Positions 1 to 6,159 are shown, counted from the first letter of the stretch. The stretch: 7,810 nucleotides of DNA from an uncultured Lachnospiraceae bacterium (GCA_947594085.1 CANQEB010000105.1:1-7810); one strand, 5' to 3'. Numbers and translations: made by a program. The notes: generated by a model not told the origin, from the sequence alone.

Positions 1-914
1 CGGATGACCTTCCGCTTGGAAAGTATTACGTAGTCGAGAAGAAGACGGCGGAGGGGTTTGTGCTGGATGGAGAGCCGAGGGAGATTGACTTGACTTATCG
101 AGATCAGGATACCCCTGTTGTCCTCTACGATGAAGAATGGCAGAACAGTCGCCAGAAGGTCTCGGTAACGGTACAAAAGAAAGAAAAAGGGACGGATCAA
201 TTGCTTTCGGGGTGTATTTTTGCTCTTTGTGCCGGGGAGGACATCGCCGGCAGAGACGGAAAAATCCTTATGAAGGAGGATACCGTGATCGAGAAGAAAA
301 CAACCGGAAAAGATGGACGAATAGTATTTTCTGCAGATCTTCCAATTGGAGGCACTTATTATATCAAAGAGGTGAAAGCTCCTGCCGGATATGCAAAGAC
401 AAATAAGATAAAACGATTTACCTTCTCTTATGCCGGAGAAAATACGGAACAGGTGACCTATGATTTCACATTTGAAAATCGGCCGACCAGAGTGAAAGTT
501 TCCAAGACAGATATCACGACGGGAGCTGAGTTGCCGGGAGCCCGGCTGCAGGTGAGAGACAAAAAAGGGCGTGTTGTGGACGAGTGGACGTCAGGGACAA
601 GCCCGCATATGATTCAGGGCCTGGAAGCCGGGAAAACATATATCTTGCGGGAGGAAACAGCGCCGAAAGGATATTTGGTCGCGGAGGAAGTGACCTTTAA
701 AGTAAAGAATACCGGGAAGATACAATCTGTCGTTATGAAGGACGCGAGGGAGGAAAAGCCGGCCCCGGAGACGGATAGCACTCCAAAGCCTGACAGCGCC
801 CCGAAGACCGGCGATGACACAGATCTTTTGTCCTGGCTGGCGCTTATGGCTGTATCCGCATCTGTGCTGCTATTTTGGGCGCTGAGATACACGAGAAAGA
901 AAAGACTTTCATAA
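1..914 (+). CDS. SpaA-fold (prealbumin-like) LPXTG-type surface protein, C-terminal part
   Basis: This is the end of a large secreted, cell-wall-anchored protein of the adhesin or pilin class; the reading frame is open at the left edge (first full codon at base 3) and 303 residues are visible. Three consecutive SpaA-type beta-sandwich repeats can be seen, each with the family's E-box: YYVVEKKTAEGF (E at visible residue 12), YYIKEVKAPAGY (E123) and YILREETAPKGY (E217). The third repeat opens with VKVSKTD, whose lysine normally forms an intramolecular isopeptide bond, and FENRP just before it supplies a plausible partner asparagine for the second repeat. A proline-rich spacer follows, then the sorting signal PKTGD (from residue 267), a hydrophobic helix and a basic RYTRKKRLS tail, the order needed for sortase anchoring. 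The GTG at base 60 is internal, because the E-box of the first repeat lies upstream of it in frame. Whether it is a pilus subunit or a monomeric adhesin cannot be decided without the N-terminus. Confidence 0.9.
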   Translation, partial: DDLPLGKYYVVEKKTAEGFVLDGEPREIDLTYRDQDTPVVLYDEEWQNSRQKVSVTVQKKEKGTDQLLSGCIFALCAGEDIAGRDGKILMKEDTVIEKKTTGKDGRIVFSADLPIGGTYYIKEVKAPAGYAKTNKIKRFTFSYAGENTEQVTYDFTFENRPTRVKVSKTDITTGAELPGARLQVRDKKGRVVDEWTSGTSPHMIQGLEAGKTYILREETAPKGYLVAEEVTFKVKNTGKIQSVVMKDAREEKPAPETDSTPKPDSAPKTGDDTDLLSWLALMAVSASVLLFWALRYTRKKRLS

Positions 915-940
915 ACCAGAGGAATATGCTATACTTTGTC

Positions 941-969
941 TTGACGGAAATTTGTCAGCATGACATGAT
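941..969 (+). promoter_or_regulatory. Putative promoter of gdpP
   Basis: TTGACG (941-946), a 17-base spacer and CATGAT (964-969) preceded by TG one base earlier (extended -10). Transcription would begin near 976, about 20 bases before the chosen gdpP start. A competing signal, the extended -10 TGCTATACT at 927-935, lies just upstream but has no good -35. Either could drive the gdpP-rplI-dnaB block; no clear terminator is visible between the surface protein and this point. Confidence 0.5.
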
Positions 970-986
970 GAGTGCCCATATTATAT

Positions 987-990
987 GGAG
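987..990 (+). promoter_or_regulatory. Ribosome binding site that favours the second gdpP start codon
   Basis: GGAG lies six bases before the ATG at 997. An in-frame ATG at 985 has no purine-rich sequence in front of it, and the GGAG overlaps that codon. I therefore place the gdpP start at 997, four residues downstream of the longest frame. Confidence 0.6.
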
Positions 991-996
991 ACAGCG

Positions 997-3060
997 ATGA
1001 AAGAGGACAAGATAAAGAATAAAGTGCATTTGAAATACAGTGGCAAACTTATGCGGCACTGGTACTGGTGTGTACTTTTGCCGCTTTTGCTGCTGGGCCT
1101 GACGGCGGCCGTTTTGTATGTGGATACGCTGGCGGGCTTGATTGTCGGCGGATTCACGGCGGCGATTCTGCTGACAGTGGTGCTTCTGGATCTGTACTAC
1201 AGGCCGAGAGTGCTGGCAGAGCTTGTGGACTTCGCGAACCAGTATCACAGTGTTGAACACGAGATGCTGAAGCAGTTCGTGATCCCGCACGGGCTGATAC
1301 AGATGGACGGCAAGGTGCTCTGGATGAACGACAAGCTCTTGGAGCTGACCGGGAGAAAGGAGAGCGGGCACAGAAATATCACTGCCTTGTTTCCGCAGTT
1401 TGACCTGTCCTGTCTCCCCACTCGGGAGGACGGGGGAAGCACGGAGCTCACGTACAACGACAAGACATACCGGGTTTGCATGCGCTGGATCATGCTGGAT
1501 GAGATGCTCCGGGACCTTCCTGGCGTGGAGGCCGTGGAGGAGGGAAACAGTGTGGTGGAGCTCTGCTTTTTCGATATTACGGAGCTGAACAGTCTCAAGA
1601 TAGAGAACTTCGAGCAAAAGCCGATCGTAGGCCTGATCTATATGGACAATTACGACGAGGTGGCGGACAGCGTCGAGGATGTCCGGCGCTCGATGCTCGA
1701 AGCGCTGATCGACCGAAGAATCACAAAGTATGTCTCCGCGATGGGTGGTCTGATCAAGAAGCTGGAAAAAGATAAATATCTTCTTGTGATGAACCGCAAG
1801 GGTCTTGCCGGAATGGAGGAGGATCGTTTCTCTGTTCTTGAAGATGTGAAGGCGGTAAATATCGGAAATACTATCAACATGACCATCAGCATAGGTGTCG
1901 GTCTGAACAATCCAGACTATACGCAGAATTATGAGGCTGCGCGTGGCGCGATAGAGATGGCGCTTGCCCGAGGTGGCGATCAGGTTGTGATCAAGGATCA
2001 CGAGAAGCTGACATTTTTCGGCGGCAAGACCCAACGCGCAGAGCGGAATACGCGTGTGCGCGCCCGCGTAAAGGCGCAGGCTTTGCGCGAGCTGATCAAT
2101 ACAAAGGATCGTATCATCGTAATGGGTCATAAGATTACGGATATCGATTCCCTTGGTGCCAGTGTCGGTGTATGCAGAGCCGCACGCGAGGCGGGAAAAG
2201 CGGCGCACATTGTTCTGGGAGACATCAATAGCGCGATTCGCCCCTGGGTGACGGCACTGCAGGGGGAGGGCCATGACGAGAAGCTGTTTCTGACTCATGA
2301 GCAGGCCATTGAGATGACGAACCAAAACACGGTGGTGGTTGTTGTCGATACAAATCGCCCTGCGATGGTAGAGTGTGAGGAAATACTCTATCTGACAAAG
2401 ACGATTGTGGTGTTGGATCATCACAGACAGGGGACAGATCAGATCGAGAATGCCTCTCTATCGTATATTGAGCCGTCTGCCTCTTCGGCCTGTGAGATGA
2501 TTGCGGAGATCCTTCAATACTACGATGACGAGATCAGGCTGAAGCCGATCGAGGCAGACAGTATCTACGCTGGTATCATTGTCGACACAAATAACTTTGT
2601 GGCGAAGACGGGGATGCGCACTTTTGAGGCAGCTGCATTTTTGCGCAGAAACGGCGCTGATATGACGCGTGTGCGCAAGTATTTCCGGAATGATATGGAG
2701 ACCTACAAAGCGCGCGCAGAGGCGGTGCGCCATGCGGAAGCGTTCATGGGTTGCTACGCGATCAGCGTTTGTCCGAGTGAGGGACTTGAGAGCCCTACCG
2801 TGATCGGCGCGCAGGCAGCAAACGAGCTGTTGAATATTATCGGAGTCAAAGCTTCATTTGTGCTGACAGAATTCAACCAGAAGATCTATATCAGCGCGCG
2901 TGCGATTGATGAGGTGAATGTGCAGATCATCATGGAGCAGTTGGGCGGTGGTGGCCATATGAATATCGCTGGGGCACAGCTTGACAATGTGAGTATTGAT
3001 GAGGCGCGCATTAAGTTAAAAGAAGTACTGACACAGATGACGAAAGAAGGAGCGATTTAG
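997..3060 (+). CDS. gdpP: Cyclic-di-AMP phosphodiesterase GdpP (DHH-DHHA1 family)
   Basis: Membrane enzyme that hydrolyses c-di-AMP to pApA and so sets the level of this messenger, which controls potassium and osmolyte balance and wall stress. The 687 residues show the complete GdpP order. Two membrane helices lie at about 22-42 and 45-65. A PAS-like region spans about 90-200; in studied homologues it binds heme. A degenerate GGDEF domain spans about 208-345, where the signature loop has become EKDKYLLV, so it should not make c-di-GMP. The DHH phosphoesterase domain has GHKITDIDSLGA (H378, D382, D384), VVVVDTNRP (D451), the DHH triad 474-476 and IIVDTNNF (D530). DHHA1 carries GGGGH ending at H654. 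All expected metal ligands are present, so it should be active. Length is typical (about 650-690). The stop is two bases before rplI, so the two are translationally close, as in the yybT-rplI-dnaC block of Bacillus. An in-frame ATG at 985 is the alternative start. Confidence 0.96.
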   Translation: MKEDKIKNKVHLKYSGKLMRHWYWCVLLPLLLLGLTAAVLYVDTLAGLIVGGFTAAILLTVVLLDLYYRPRVLAELVDFANQYHSVEHEMLKQFVIPHGLIQMDGKVLWMNDKLLELTGRKESGHRNITALFPQFDLSCLPTREDGGSTELTYNDKTYRVCMRWIMLDEMLRDLPGVEAVEEGNSVVELCFFDITELNSLKIENFEQKPIVGLIYMDNYDEVADSVEDVRRSMLEALIDRRITKYVSAMGGLIKKLEKDKYLLVMNRKGLAGMEEDRFSVLEDVKAVNIGNTINMTISIGVGLNNPDYTQNYEAARGAIEMALARGGDQVVIKDHEKLTFFGGKTQRAERNTRVRARVKAQALRELINTKDRIIVMGHKITDIDSLGASVGVCRAAREAGKAAHIVLGDINSAIRPWVTALQGEGHDEKLFLTHEQAIEMTNQNTVVVVVDTNRPAMVECEEILYLTKTIVVLDHHRQGTDQIENASLSYIEPSASSACEMIAEILQYYDDEIRLKPIEADSIYAGIIVDTNNFVAKTGMRTFEAAAFLRRNGADMTRVRKYFRNDMETYKARAEAVRHAEAFMGCYAISVCPSEGLESPTVIGAQAANELLNIIGVKASFVLTEFNQKIYISARAIDEVNVQIIMEQLGGGGHMNIAGAQLDNVSIDEARIKLKEVLTQMTKEGAI

Positions 3061-3062
3061 TT

Positions 3063-3509
3063 ATGAAGGTTATCTTGTTGCAGGATGTGAAATCCTTGGG
3101 AAAGAAAGGCGACGTTGTGGAGGTCAGCGAGGGGTATGCCCGCAATATGCTGCTCAAAAAGGGTATGGGCAAGGAAGCTACGAGCGGAAATATGAATGAC
3201 CTGAAGCTGCAGAAAGCGAATGCTGAGAAGATTGCGAAGGAGACGAAGGAGGCGGCTGAGGCTTTGGGCAAGGAACTGAAAGGGAAGGAGATCAAGGTCG
3301 CTGTGAAAGCCGGAGATGGCGGGCGTGTATTTGGGTCTGTGTCCTCGAAGGAGATTGCGGAGGAGATAAAAAAGCAGCTTGGCCACGAGGTGGACAAGAA
3401 GAAAATTCTGCTGGATACTCCGATCAAAGCGCTGGGCGTGACAGAGGTCTCCATCAAACTGCACCCAAAGGTGACAACGGAAATCAGGGTGAACGTCGCG
3501 GCGCTGTAG
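3063..3509 (+). CDS. rplI: Large-subunit ribosomal protein L9
   Basis: L9 binds 23S rRNA with its N-terminal domain and reaches out along the 50S surface through a long helix; it supports reading-frame maintenance. All 148 residues are present, the normal length. The N-terminal domain (1-50) carries the diagnostic MKVILLQDVKSLGKKG and VVEVSEGYARNML. The charged connecting helix runs from about 42 to 78. The C-terminal domain contains GRVFGSVSSKEIAE and ends in the usual beta strand VTTEIRVNVAAL. The ATG at 3063 is preceded by GGAG about ten bases upstream, inside the end of gdpP. Only two bases separate it from gdpP, so the two are almost certainly co-transcribed. Nothing is odd in the protein. 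Confidence 0.97.
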   Translation: MKVILLQDVKSLGKKGDVVEVSEGYARNMLLKKGMGKEATSGNMNDLKLQKANAEKIAKETKEAAEALGKELKGKEIKVAVKAGDGGRVFGSVSSKEIAEEIKKQLGHEVDKKKILLDTPIKALGVTEVSIKLHPKVTTEIRVNVAAL

Positions 3510-3560
3510 AGAACAACAAGGACAAGGAACCGGGGAGAAGCCTGAAGGCCGGAGAAATGA

Positions 3561-3579
3561 GCAGCCGTCGCAGGGCTGC
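3561..3579 (+). repeat. Small hairpin in the rplI-dnaB gap
   Basis: GCAGCC (3561-3566) and GGCTGC (3574-3579) are perfect inverted arms around a seven-base loop. No T-run follows, so it does not look like an intrinsic terminator; it could be an mRNA processing or stability element between rplI and dnaB. The rest of this 105-base gap is purine-rich and I see no gene in it. Confidence 0.3.
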
Positions 3580-3614
3580 CCGGATACAGAAGACAAGCGG
3601 AAAGGAGCGATATT

Positions 3615-4943
3615 GTGGAGGAATCGATGCTCAAGCGGGTCATGCCGCATAGCGCGGAAGCAGAACAGTCTGTGATTGGGGCCATGATTCTGGATCGTGA
3701 TGCAGTCACAATTGCGACGGAGATGCTAACCTCGGACGATTTTTATCAGAAACAATATGGGATCCTTTTCGAGGCGATGTCCGAGCTCTACCATGAAGAT
3801 ATGCCGATAGATCTGGTCACACTTCAAAATCGGCTGAGGGCAAAGGATGTTCCGTCGGAGATCAGTAGCCTGGAGTTTGCCGGAGATCTGATTACGGCAG
3901 TGCCGACCTCTGCAAATGTGAAGTACTACGCGCAGATTGTTGCCGAGAAGGCTTTGTTGCGCAGGCTGATTCGGGCGAACGAGGAAATTGCGGCTGCGTG
4001 TTATACAGATAAGGATTCGGTGGACAATATCATGGAGGATACGGAGAAAAAGATTTTTCAGATCCTTCAGAGAAATTCAGCCAACGAATTTACACCGATC
4101 AAGGAAATTGTGCTGAATGCATTGGATAAGATTGAGGCAGCGAGCAAGGCGAAGGGAAACGTGACCGGGCTTGCGACTGGTTTTATCGATCTGGACTATA
4201 AGACTTCCGGATTCCAGCCGTCAGATCTGATTCTCATTGCGGCGCGACCGTCTATGGGGAAAACGGCACTGGCCCTAAACATTGCAGAGTATATGGCATT
4301 CCGGAACAACCAGACCGTGGCGATTTTCAGCCTGGAGATGTCGAAGGAGCAGTTGGTCAACCGTCTGTTTTCTCTGGAGTCGCGTGTAGACTCACAGGCT
4401 TTGCGGACCGGCAACCTCAATGACAACGACTGGACCAGCTTGATCGAGGCGGCAGGAACGATTGGGCGCTCGAACCTGATTATTGACGATACGCCGGGCA
4501 TTTCGGTGACGGAGCTGCGCAGCAGGTGTAGAAAATATAAATTAGAGCACGGACTTGACATTGTCATGATCGATTATCTTCAGCTCATGCAAGGAGGCCG
4601 CCGCTCAGAGTCGCGGCAGCAGGAGATTTCGGAGATCTCTCGTTCGCTCAAGGAGATTGCCCGTGAGCTGCAGGTTCCTGTAATCGCATTGTCGCAGCTT
4701 TCCCGTGCGGTAGAGCAACGCCCGGAGCACCGTCCGATGCTCTCGGATCTGCGAGAGTCCGGTGCGATTGAACAGGATGCGGATGTCGTGATGTTCTTGT
4801 ATCGAGAAGATTATTACAATCAGGATACAGAGAAAAAGGATGTCGCGGAGGTCATCATTGCAAAGCAGAGGAATGGCCCGATCGGCACGATCGAGCTTGC
4901 GTGGTTGCCACGTTTTACAAAATTTGCGAATATGAAAAAATAA
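3615..4943 (+). CDS. dnaB: Replicative DNA helicase DnaB
   Basis: Hexameric helicase that unwinds duplex DNA ahead of the replisome using ATP (called DnaC in Bacillus subtilis). The 442 residues match the family length. The N-terminal DnaB domain spans about 10-110 (PHSAEAEQSVIGAMILD is typical). The RecA-like motor follows: Walker A ARPSMGKTAL with K216, Walker B DIVMIDYLQL with D320, the sensor-like VPVIALSQLSRAVEQRP and the late KQRNGPIGTIELAW segment carrying the arginine finger region. No intein or truncation is seen. The GTG at 3615 is preceded by AAAGGAG seven bases upstream and gives the family-typical N-terminus MEESMLKRVMPHS. An ATG at 3627 also has GGAGG five bases before it and would remove four residues, so the start is not certain. 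It lies 105 bases after rplI in the conserved gdpP-rplI-dnaB order and is probably part of the same transcript. Confidence 0.96.
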   Translation: MEESMLKRVMPHSAEAEQSVIGAMILDRDAVTIATEMLTSDDFYQKQYGILFEAMSELYHEDMPIDLVTLQNRLRAKDVPSEISSLEFAGDLITAVPTSANVKYYAQIVAEKALLRRLIRANEEIAAACYTDKDSVDNIMEDTEKKIFQILQRNSANEFTPIKEIVLNALDKIEAASKAKGNVTGLATGFIDLDYKTSGFQPSDLILIAARPSMGKTALALNIAEYMAFRNNQTVAIFSLEMSKEQLVNRLFSLESRVDSQALRTGNLNDNDWTSLIEAAGTIGRSNLIIDDTPGISVTELRSRCRKYKLEHGLDIVMIDYLQLMQGGRRSESRQQEISEISRSLKEIARELQVPVIALSQLSRAVEQRPEHRPMLSDLRESGAIEQDADVVMFLYREDYYNQDTEKKDVAEVIIAKQRNGPIGTIELAWLPRFTKFANMKK

Positions 4944-4956
4944 ATGAATATGAAAA
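4928..4956 (+). repeat. Direct repeat straddling the dnaB stop codon
   Basis: GAATATGAAAA occurs at 4928-4938 and again at 4946-4956, a perfect 11-base match with an 18-base period. The dnaB TAA (4941-4943) lies between the copies. The first copy encodes the last residues of DnaB and the second is non-coding. Confidence 0.7.
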
Positions 4957-4975
4957 GAAAACGGTTCTTTTTTGC
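4953..4975 (+). terminator. Weak possible intrinsic terminator after dnaB
   Basis: AAAAGAA (4953-4959) and TTCTTTT (4965-4971) pair around the loop AACGG and run into further T residues. The stem has only one G-C pair, so termination would be inefficient. Read-through into the next gene is likely. Confidence 0.25.
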
Positions 4976-4999
4976 TCTGTGCGGCCATATATTAATAAT
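4972..4999 (+). promoter_or_regulatory. Weak candidate promoter of the MerR-fold gene
   Basis: TTGCTC (4972-4977), a 16-base spacer and AATAAT (4994-4999). Transcription would begin near 5006, shortly before the chosen start at 5027. The -35 match is poor and the gene may instead be read from the dnaB transcript. Confidence 0.25.
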
Positions 5000-5014
5000 G
5001 GAGTACGTATGCAT

Positions 5015-5020
5015 GGGGAG
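5015..5020 (+). promoter_or_regulatory. Ribosome binding site of the MerR-fold gene
   Basis: GGGGAG, six bases before the ATG at 5027. It decides between several in-frame starts: the frame is open back to 4901 inside dnaB, but the upstream extension has no conserved-looking sequence. Confidence 0.6.
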
Positions 5021-5026
5021 AATCGT

Positions 5027-5629
5027 ATGGAAGAGAAGGGGTATTCGGTCTCGGAAGCAGTGCGGCTCATAGGCGTTGAGTCGCACGTTTTGCGTTATTG
5101 GGAGGAAGAACTTTCGATAGTGGTCCGCCGTAACGCACAGGGGCATCGGATTTACAGTGAAGAAAACATTGATACATTTCGCCAGGTCAGAAAGCTGAAA
5201 GAAAAAGGGCTGCAACTCAAGGCGATCCGCCTGCTGCTGGACAAGCAGGGAAGGTTGGACTTTGAAGCGACGACACAGGATGACGCGTTTGCGGAACAGA
5301 TCAGGGAACTGGCTGGAGGAGAAACCATAGGTGAGACAGGCAGTGTGGATGATGAGTCGGAGATACTGTGCGGGGAGATCATTCCGGCGGGCGAGCCCGA
5401 ACCGGTACAGCAGTTTGAACAGATTCTTCGCCGGCTGATGGAAGAAGTTGTCTCGGAGCAGAACGAGAAGCTGGAAGAGGCGATTGCGGACTGCATGAAG
5501 GAAGAGTTGACCGATTTTTATCTGCAGTATAGCCGGATTGTGCAGGAAGCGGCCGCAACGGCAGAGTCGAGAGACAAACGGGCCGGAACCCTGCGACGCT
5601 GGTTTAGAAAGCTGCTTCGCCGGGCATAA
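5027..5629 (+). CDS. MerR-fold DNA-binding protein with coiled coil and basic tail
   Basis: Two hundred residues. The N-terminus (about 6-75) is a MerR-type winged helix: YSVSEAVRLIGVESHVLRYWEEE, then a wing with GHRIYSEENID and a helix ending KAIRLLL. An acidic, low-complexity linker follows (about 80-124). Next comes a long helical, heptad-like stretch (about 125-181) suited to dimerisation. The end (182-200) is very basic, RAGTLRRWFRKLLRRA, and could be an amphipathic helix. No cysteine cluster typical of metal-sensing MerR proteins is present and no ligand domain is recognisable. This order (MerR head, coiled coil, charged tail) recalls the chromosome-anchoring protein RacA of Bacillus, but that is an analogy, not a homology call. 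Start choice: the ATG at 5027 has GGGGAG six bases upstream and puts the helix-turn-helix at the usual distance from the N-terminus. An ATG at 5009 with GGAG five bases before it would add six residues. It follows dnaB by 83 bases. Confidence 0.85.
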   Translation: MEEKGYSVSEAVRLIGVESHVLRYWEEELSIVVRRNAQGHRIYSEENIDTFRQVRKLKEKGLQLKAIRLLLDKQGRLDFEATTQDDAFAEQIRELAGGETIGETGSVDDESEILCGEIIPAGEPEPVQQFEQILRRLMEEVVSEQNEKLEEAIADCMKEELTDFYLQYSRIVQEAAATAESRDKRAGTLRRWFRKLLRRA

Positions 5630-5676
5630 AAAGGACTGCCTCGAATCAATTCTGTGAATCGATCCGTGCAGTCCTT
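5628..5676 (-). terminator. Intrinsic terminator of the ferredoxin gene
   Basis: On the minus strand, AAGGACTGC pairs with GCAGTCCTT (nine base pairs). Inside this a second stem of eleven pairs, CGGATCGATTC with GAATTGATTCG, closes on the three-base loop ACA. Only one and two unpaired bases separate the two stems. Five T residues follow (plus-strand complement 5632-5628). The inner stem uses two G-U pairs on the minus strand; these become A-C mismatches on the plus strand, where the T-run is also missing. The element is therefore built for minus-strand transcripts, with at most weak action on the converging MerR-fold gene. Confidence 0.85.
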
Positions 5677-5720
5677 CTGCCTCGTAGATTACTCCGGCGC
5701 GCTGTCGCTATGTAAGCAGA

Positions 5721-5891
5721 TTATTCTGCGGAGATAGCACCTGTCGGGCAAGCAGCTTCGCATGTGCCGCACTCAAGACAGACATCAGCGTCGATTACGT
5801 ACTTTCCGTTGCCCTCAGAGATAGCGTCTGCCGGGCATTCACCTGCGCATGTGCCGCAAGCTACGCATTCGTCAGAAATTACATATGCCAT
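5721..5891 (-). CDS. Clostridial-type 2[4Fe-4S] ferredoxin
   Basis: A 56-residue low-potential electron carrier of the cytoplasm, shuttling electrons between enzymes such as pyruvate:ferredoxin oxidoreductase, hydrogenase or Rnf-type complexes; the partners cannot be told from here. Two CxxCxxCxxxCP motifs are complete: C9, C12, C15, C19 followed by P20, and C38, C41, C44, C48 followed by P49. This gives ligands for two [4Fe-4S] clusters in the usual internally duplicated fold. The length (about 55-60) and acidic composition are typical. The start is secure: AAAAGGAGGA lies eight bases before the ATG at 5891. The gene is a single-cistron unit, with a promoter at 5948-5976 and a hairpin terminator at 5628-5676. 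It is divergent from the DUF1858 redox protein. The gene is too short to be found by a length cut-off of about 60 residues. Confidence 0.96.
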   Translation of the reverse strand: MAYVISDECVACGTCAGECPADAISEGNGKYVIDADVCLECGTCEAACPTGAISAE

Positions 5892-5922
5892 AGTTGAATC
5901 CTCCTTTTAGAATACGAATTAT

Positions 5923-5940
5923 AGATTCCTCATGGAATCT
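5923..5940 (-). promoter_or_regulatory. Perfect hairpin at the 5' end of the ferredoxin transcript
   Basis: AGATTCC (5923-5929) and GGAATCT (5934-5940) are perfect seven-base inverted arms around a four-base loop. The predicted ferredoxin transcription start is about 5941, so the mRNA would begin with this stem-loop, about 30 bases before the start codon. It could protect the 5' end of the mRNA or be a repressor site just downstream of the promoter. Confidence 0.6.
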
Positions 5941-5947
5941 TTGTTTT

Positions 5948-5976
5948 ATTCTAATACAAATCTGAAAAATACACAA
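5948..5976 (-). promoter_or_regulatory. Promoter of the ferredoxin gene
   Basis: Read on the minus strand: TTGTGT (5976-5971), a 17-base spacer and TAGAAT (5953-5948). Transcription should begin near 5941 and leave a leader of about 50 bases containing the hairpin and the AAAAGGAGG ribosome binding site. Confidence 0.75.
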
Positions 5977-5988
5977 GCAGAAATGTGG

Positions 5989-6024
5989 AATTTGCAGTGT
6001 ATTTCTGTGGAAACACTGGCAATT
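5989..6024. repeat. Imperfect inverted repeat between two divergent promoters
   Basis: AATTTGCAGTGT (5989-6000) and ACACTGGCAATT (6013-6024) pair at ten of twelve positions, with a 12-base spacer; the inner six bases (CAGTGT/ACACTG) are perfect. It lies about midway between the -35 boxes of the ferredoxin (ending 5976) and DUF1858 (beginning 6042) promoters. That is where a shared regulator would bind; no known site is recognised. Confidence 0.45.
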
Positions 6025-6041
6025 ACAGAAGGAGTTGTACC

Positions 6042-6070
6042 TTGCATAATACGAGGAAACGTATTATAAT
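6042..6070 (+). promoter_or_regulatory. Strong promoter of the DUF1858 gene
   Basis: TTGCAT (6042-6047), a 17-base spacer and a perfect TATAAT (6065-6070). The predicted start of transcription is near 6077, giving a leader of about 83 bases before the GTG at 6160. Confidence 0.85.
6046..6067. promoter_or_regulatory. Operator-like palindrome inside the DUF1858 promoter
   Basis: ATAATACG (6046-6053) and CGTATTAT (6060-6067) are perfect eight-base inverted arms separated by AGGAAA. The dyad fills the spacer and overlaps the end of the -35 box and the first half of the -10 box, the classic position for a dimeric repressor. I do not recognise the motif as a Fur, Rex, CsoR or NrdR site. Confidence 0.65.
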
Positions 6071-6093
6071 GTCCGAGAAGGGTTTCGAGCCCG

Positions 6094-6127
6094 CTCCGGA
6101 TGACGCAGATACGCGGTCAGTTCGGAG
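6094..6127 (+). other. Possible structured leader of the DUF1858 mRNA
   Basis: CTCCG (6094-6098) pairs with CGGAG (6123-6127), enclosing a second stem GACGC/GCGGTC (6102-6106 with 6113-6118, one bulged G). A short GGG/CCC hairpin (6080-6092) precedes it. No T-run follows, so it is not a terminator. It matches no riboswitch that I know. Confidence 0.3.
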
Positions 6128-6144
6128 AATCACAGAAGTGGATG

Positions 6145-6152
6145 AAGGAGGG
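6145..6152 (+). promoter_or_regulatory. Ribosome binding site deciding the DUF1858 start
   Basis: AAGGAGGG lies seven bases before a GTG at 6160. The frame is open further upstream, with ATG codons at 6100 and 6142, but neither has a ribosome binding site and the extra residues do not resemble the family. The GTG is therefore preferred. Confidence 0.85.
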
Positions 6153-6159
6153 ATACGAA

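Noticed and set aside
60..62. GTG as a start codon for the surface protein
   Set aside because: The frame continues to the left edge and the residues before it complete the E-box of a SpaA repeat, so the codon is internal.
895..910. GAAAG/CTTTC hairpin at the end of the surface-protein gene
   Set aside because: Five mostly A-T pairs without a T-run; not credible as a terminator.
955..2424. A 489-codon open frame on the minus strand
   Set aside because: It lies opposite gdpP, has an unnatural His- and Arg-rich composition and no domain. The plus-strand frame carries every GdpP motif, so this is an antisense shadow.
6080..6092. GGGTTTCGAGCCC, resembling a tRNA T-arm
   Set aside because: The loop register is wrong (the C of TTC is displaced) and no acceptor, D-arm or anticodon arm can be built around it.
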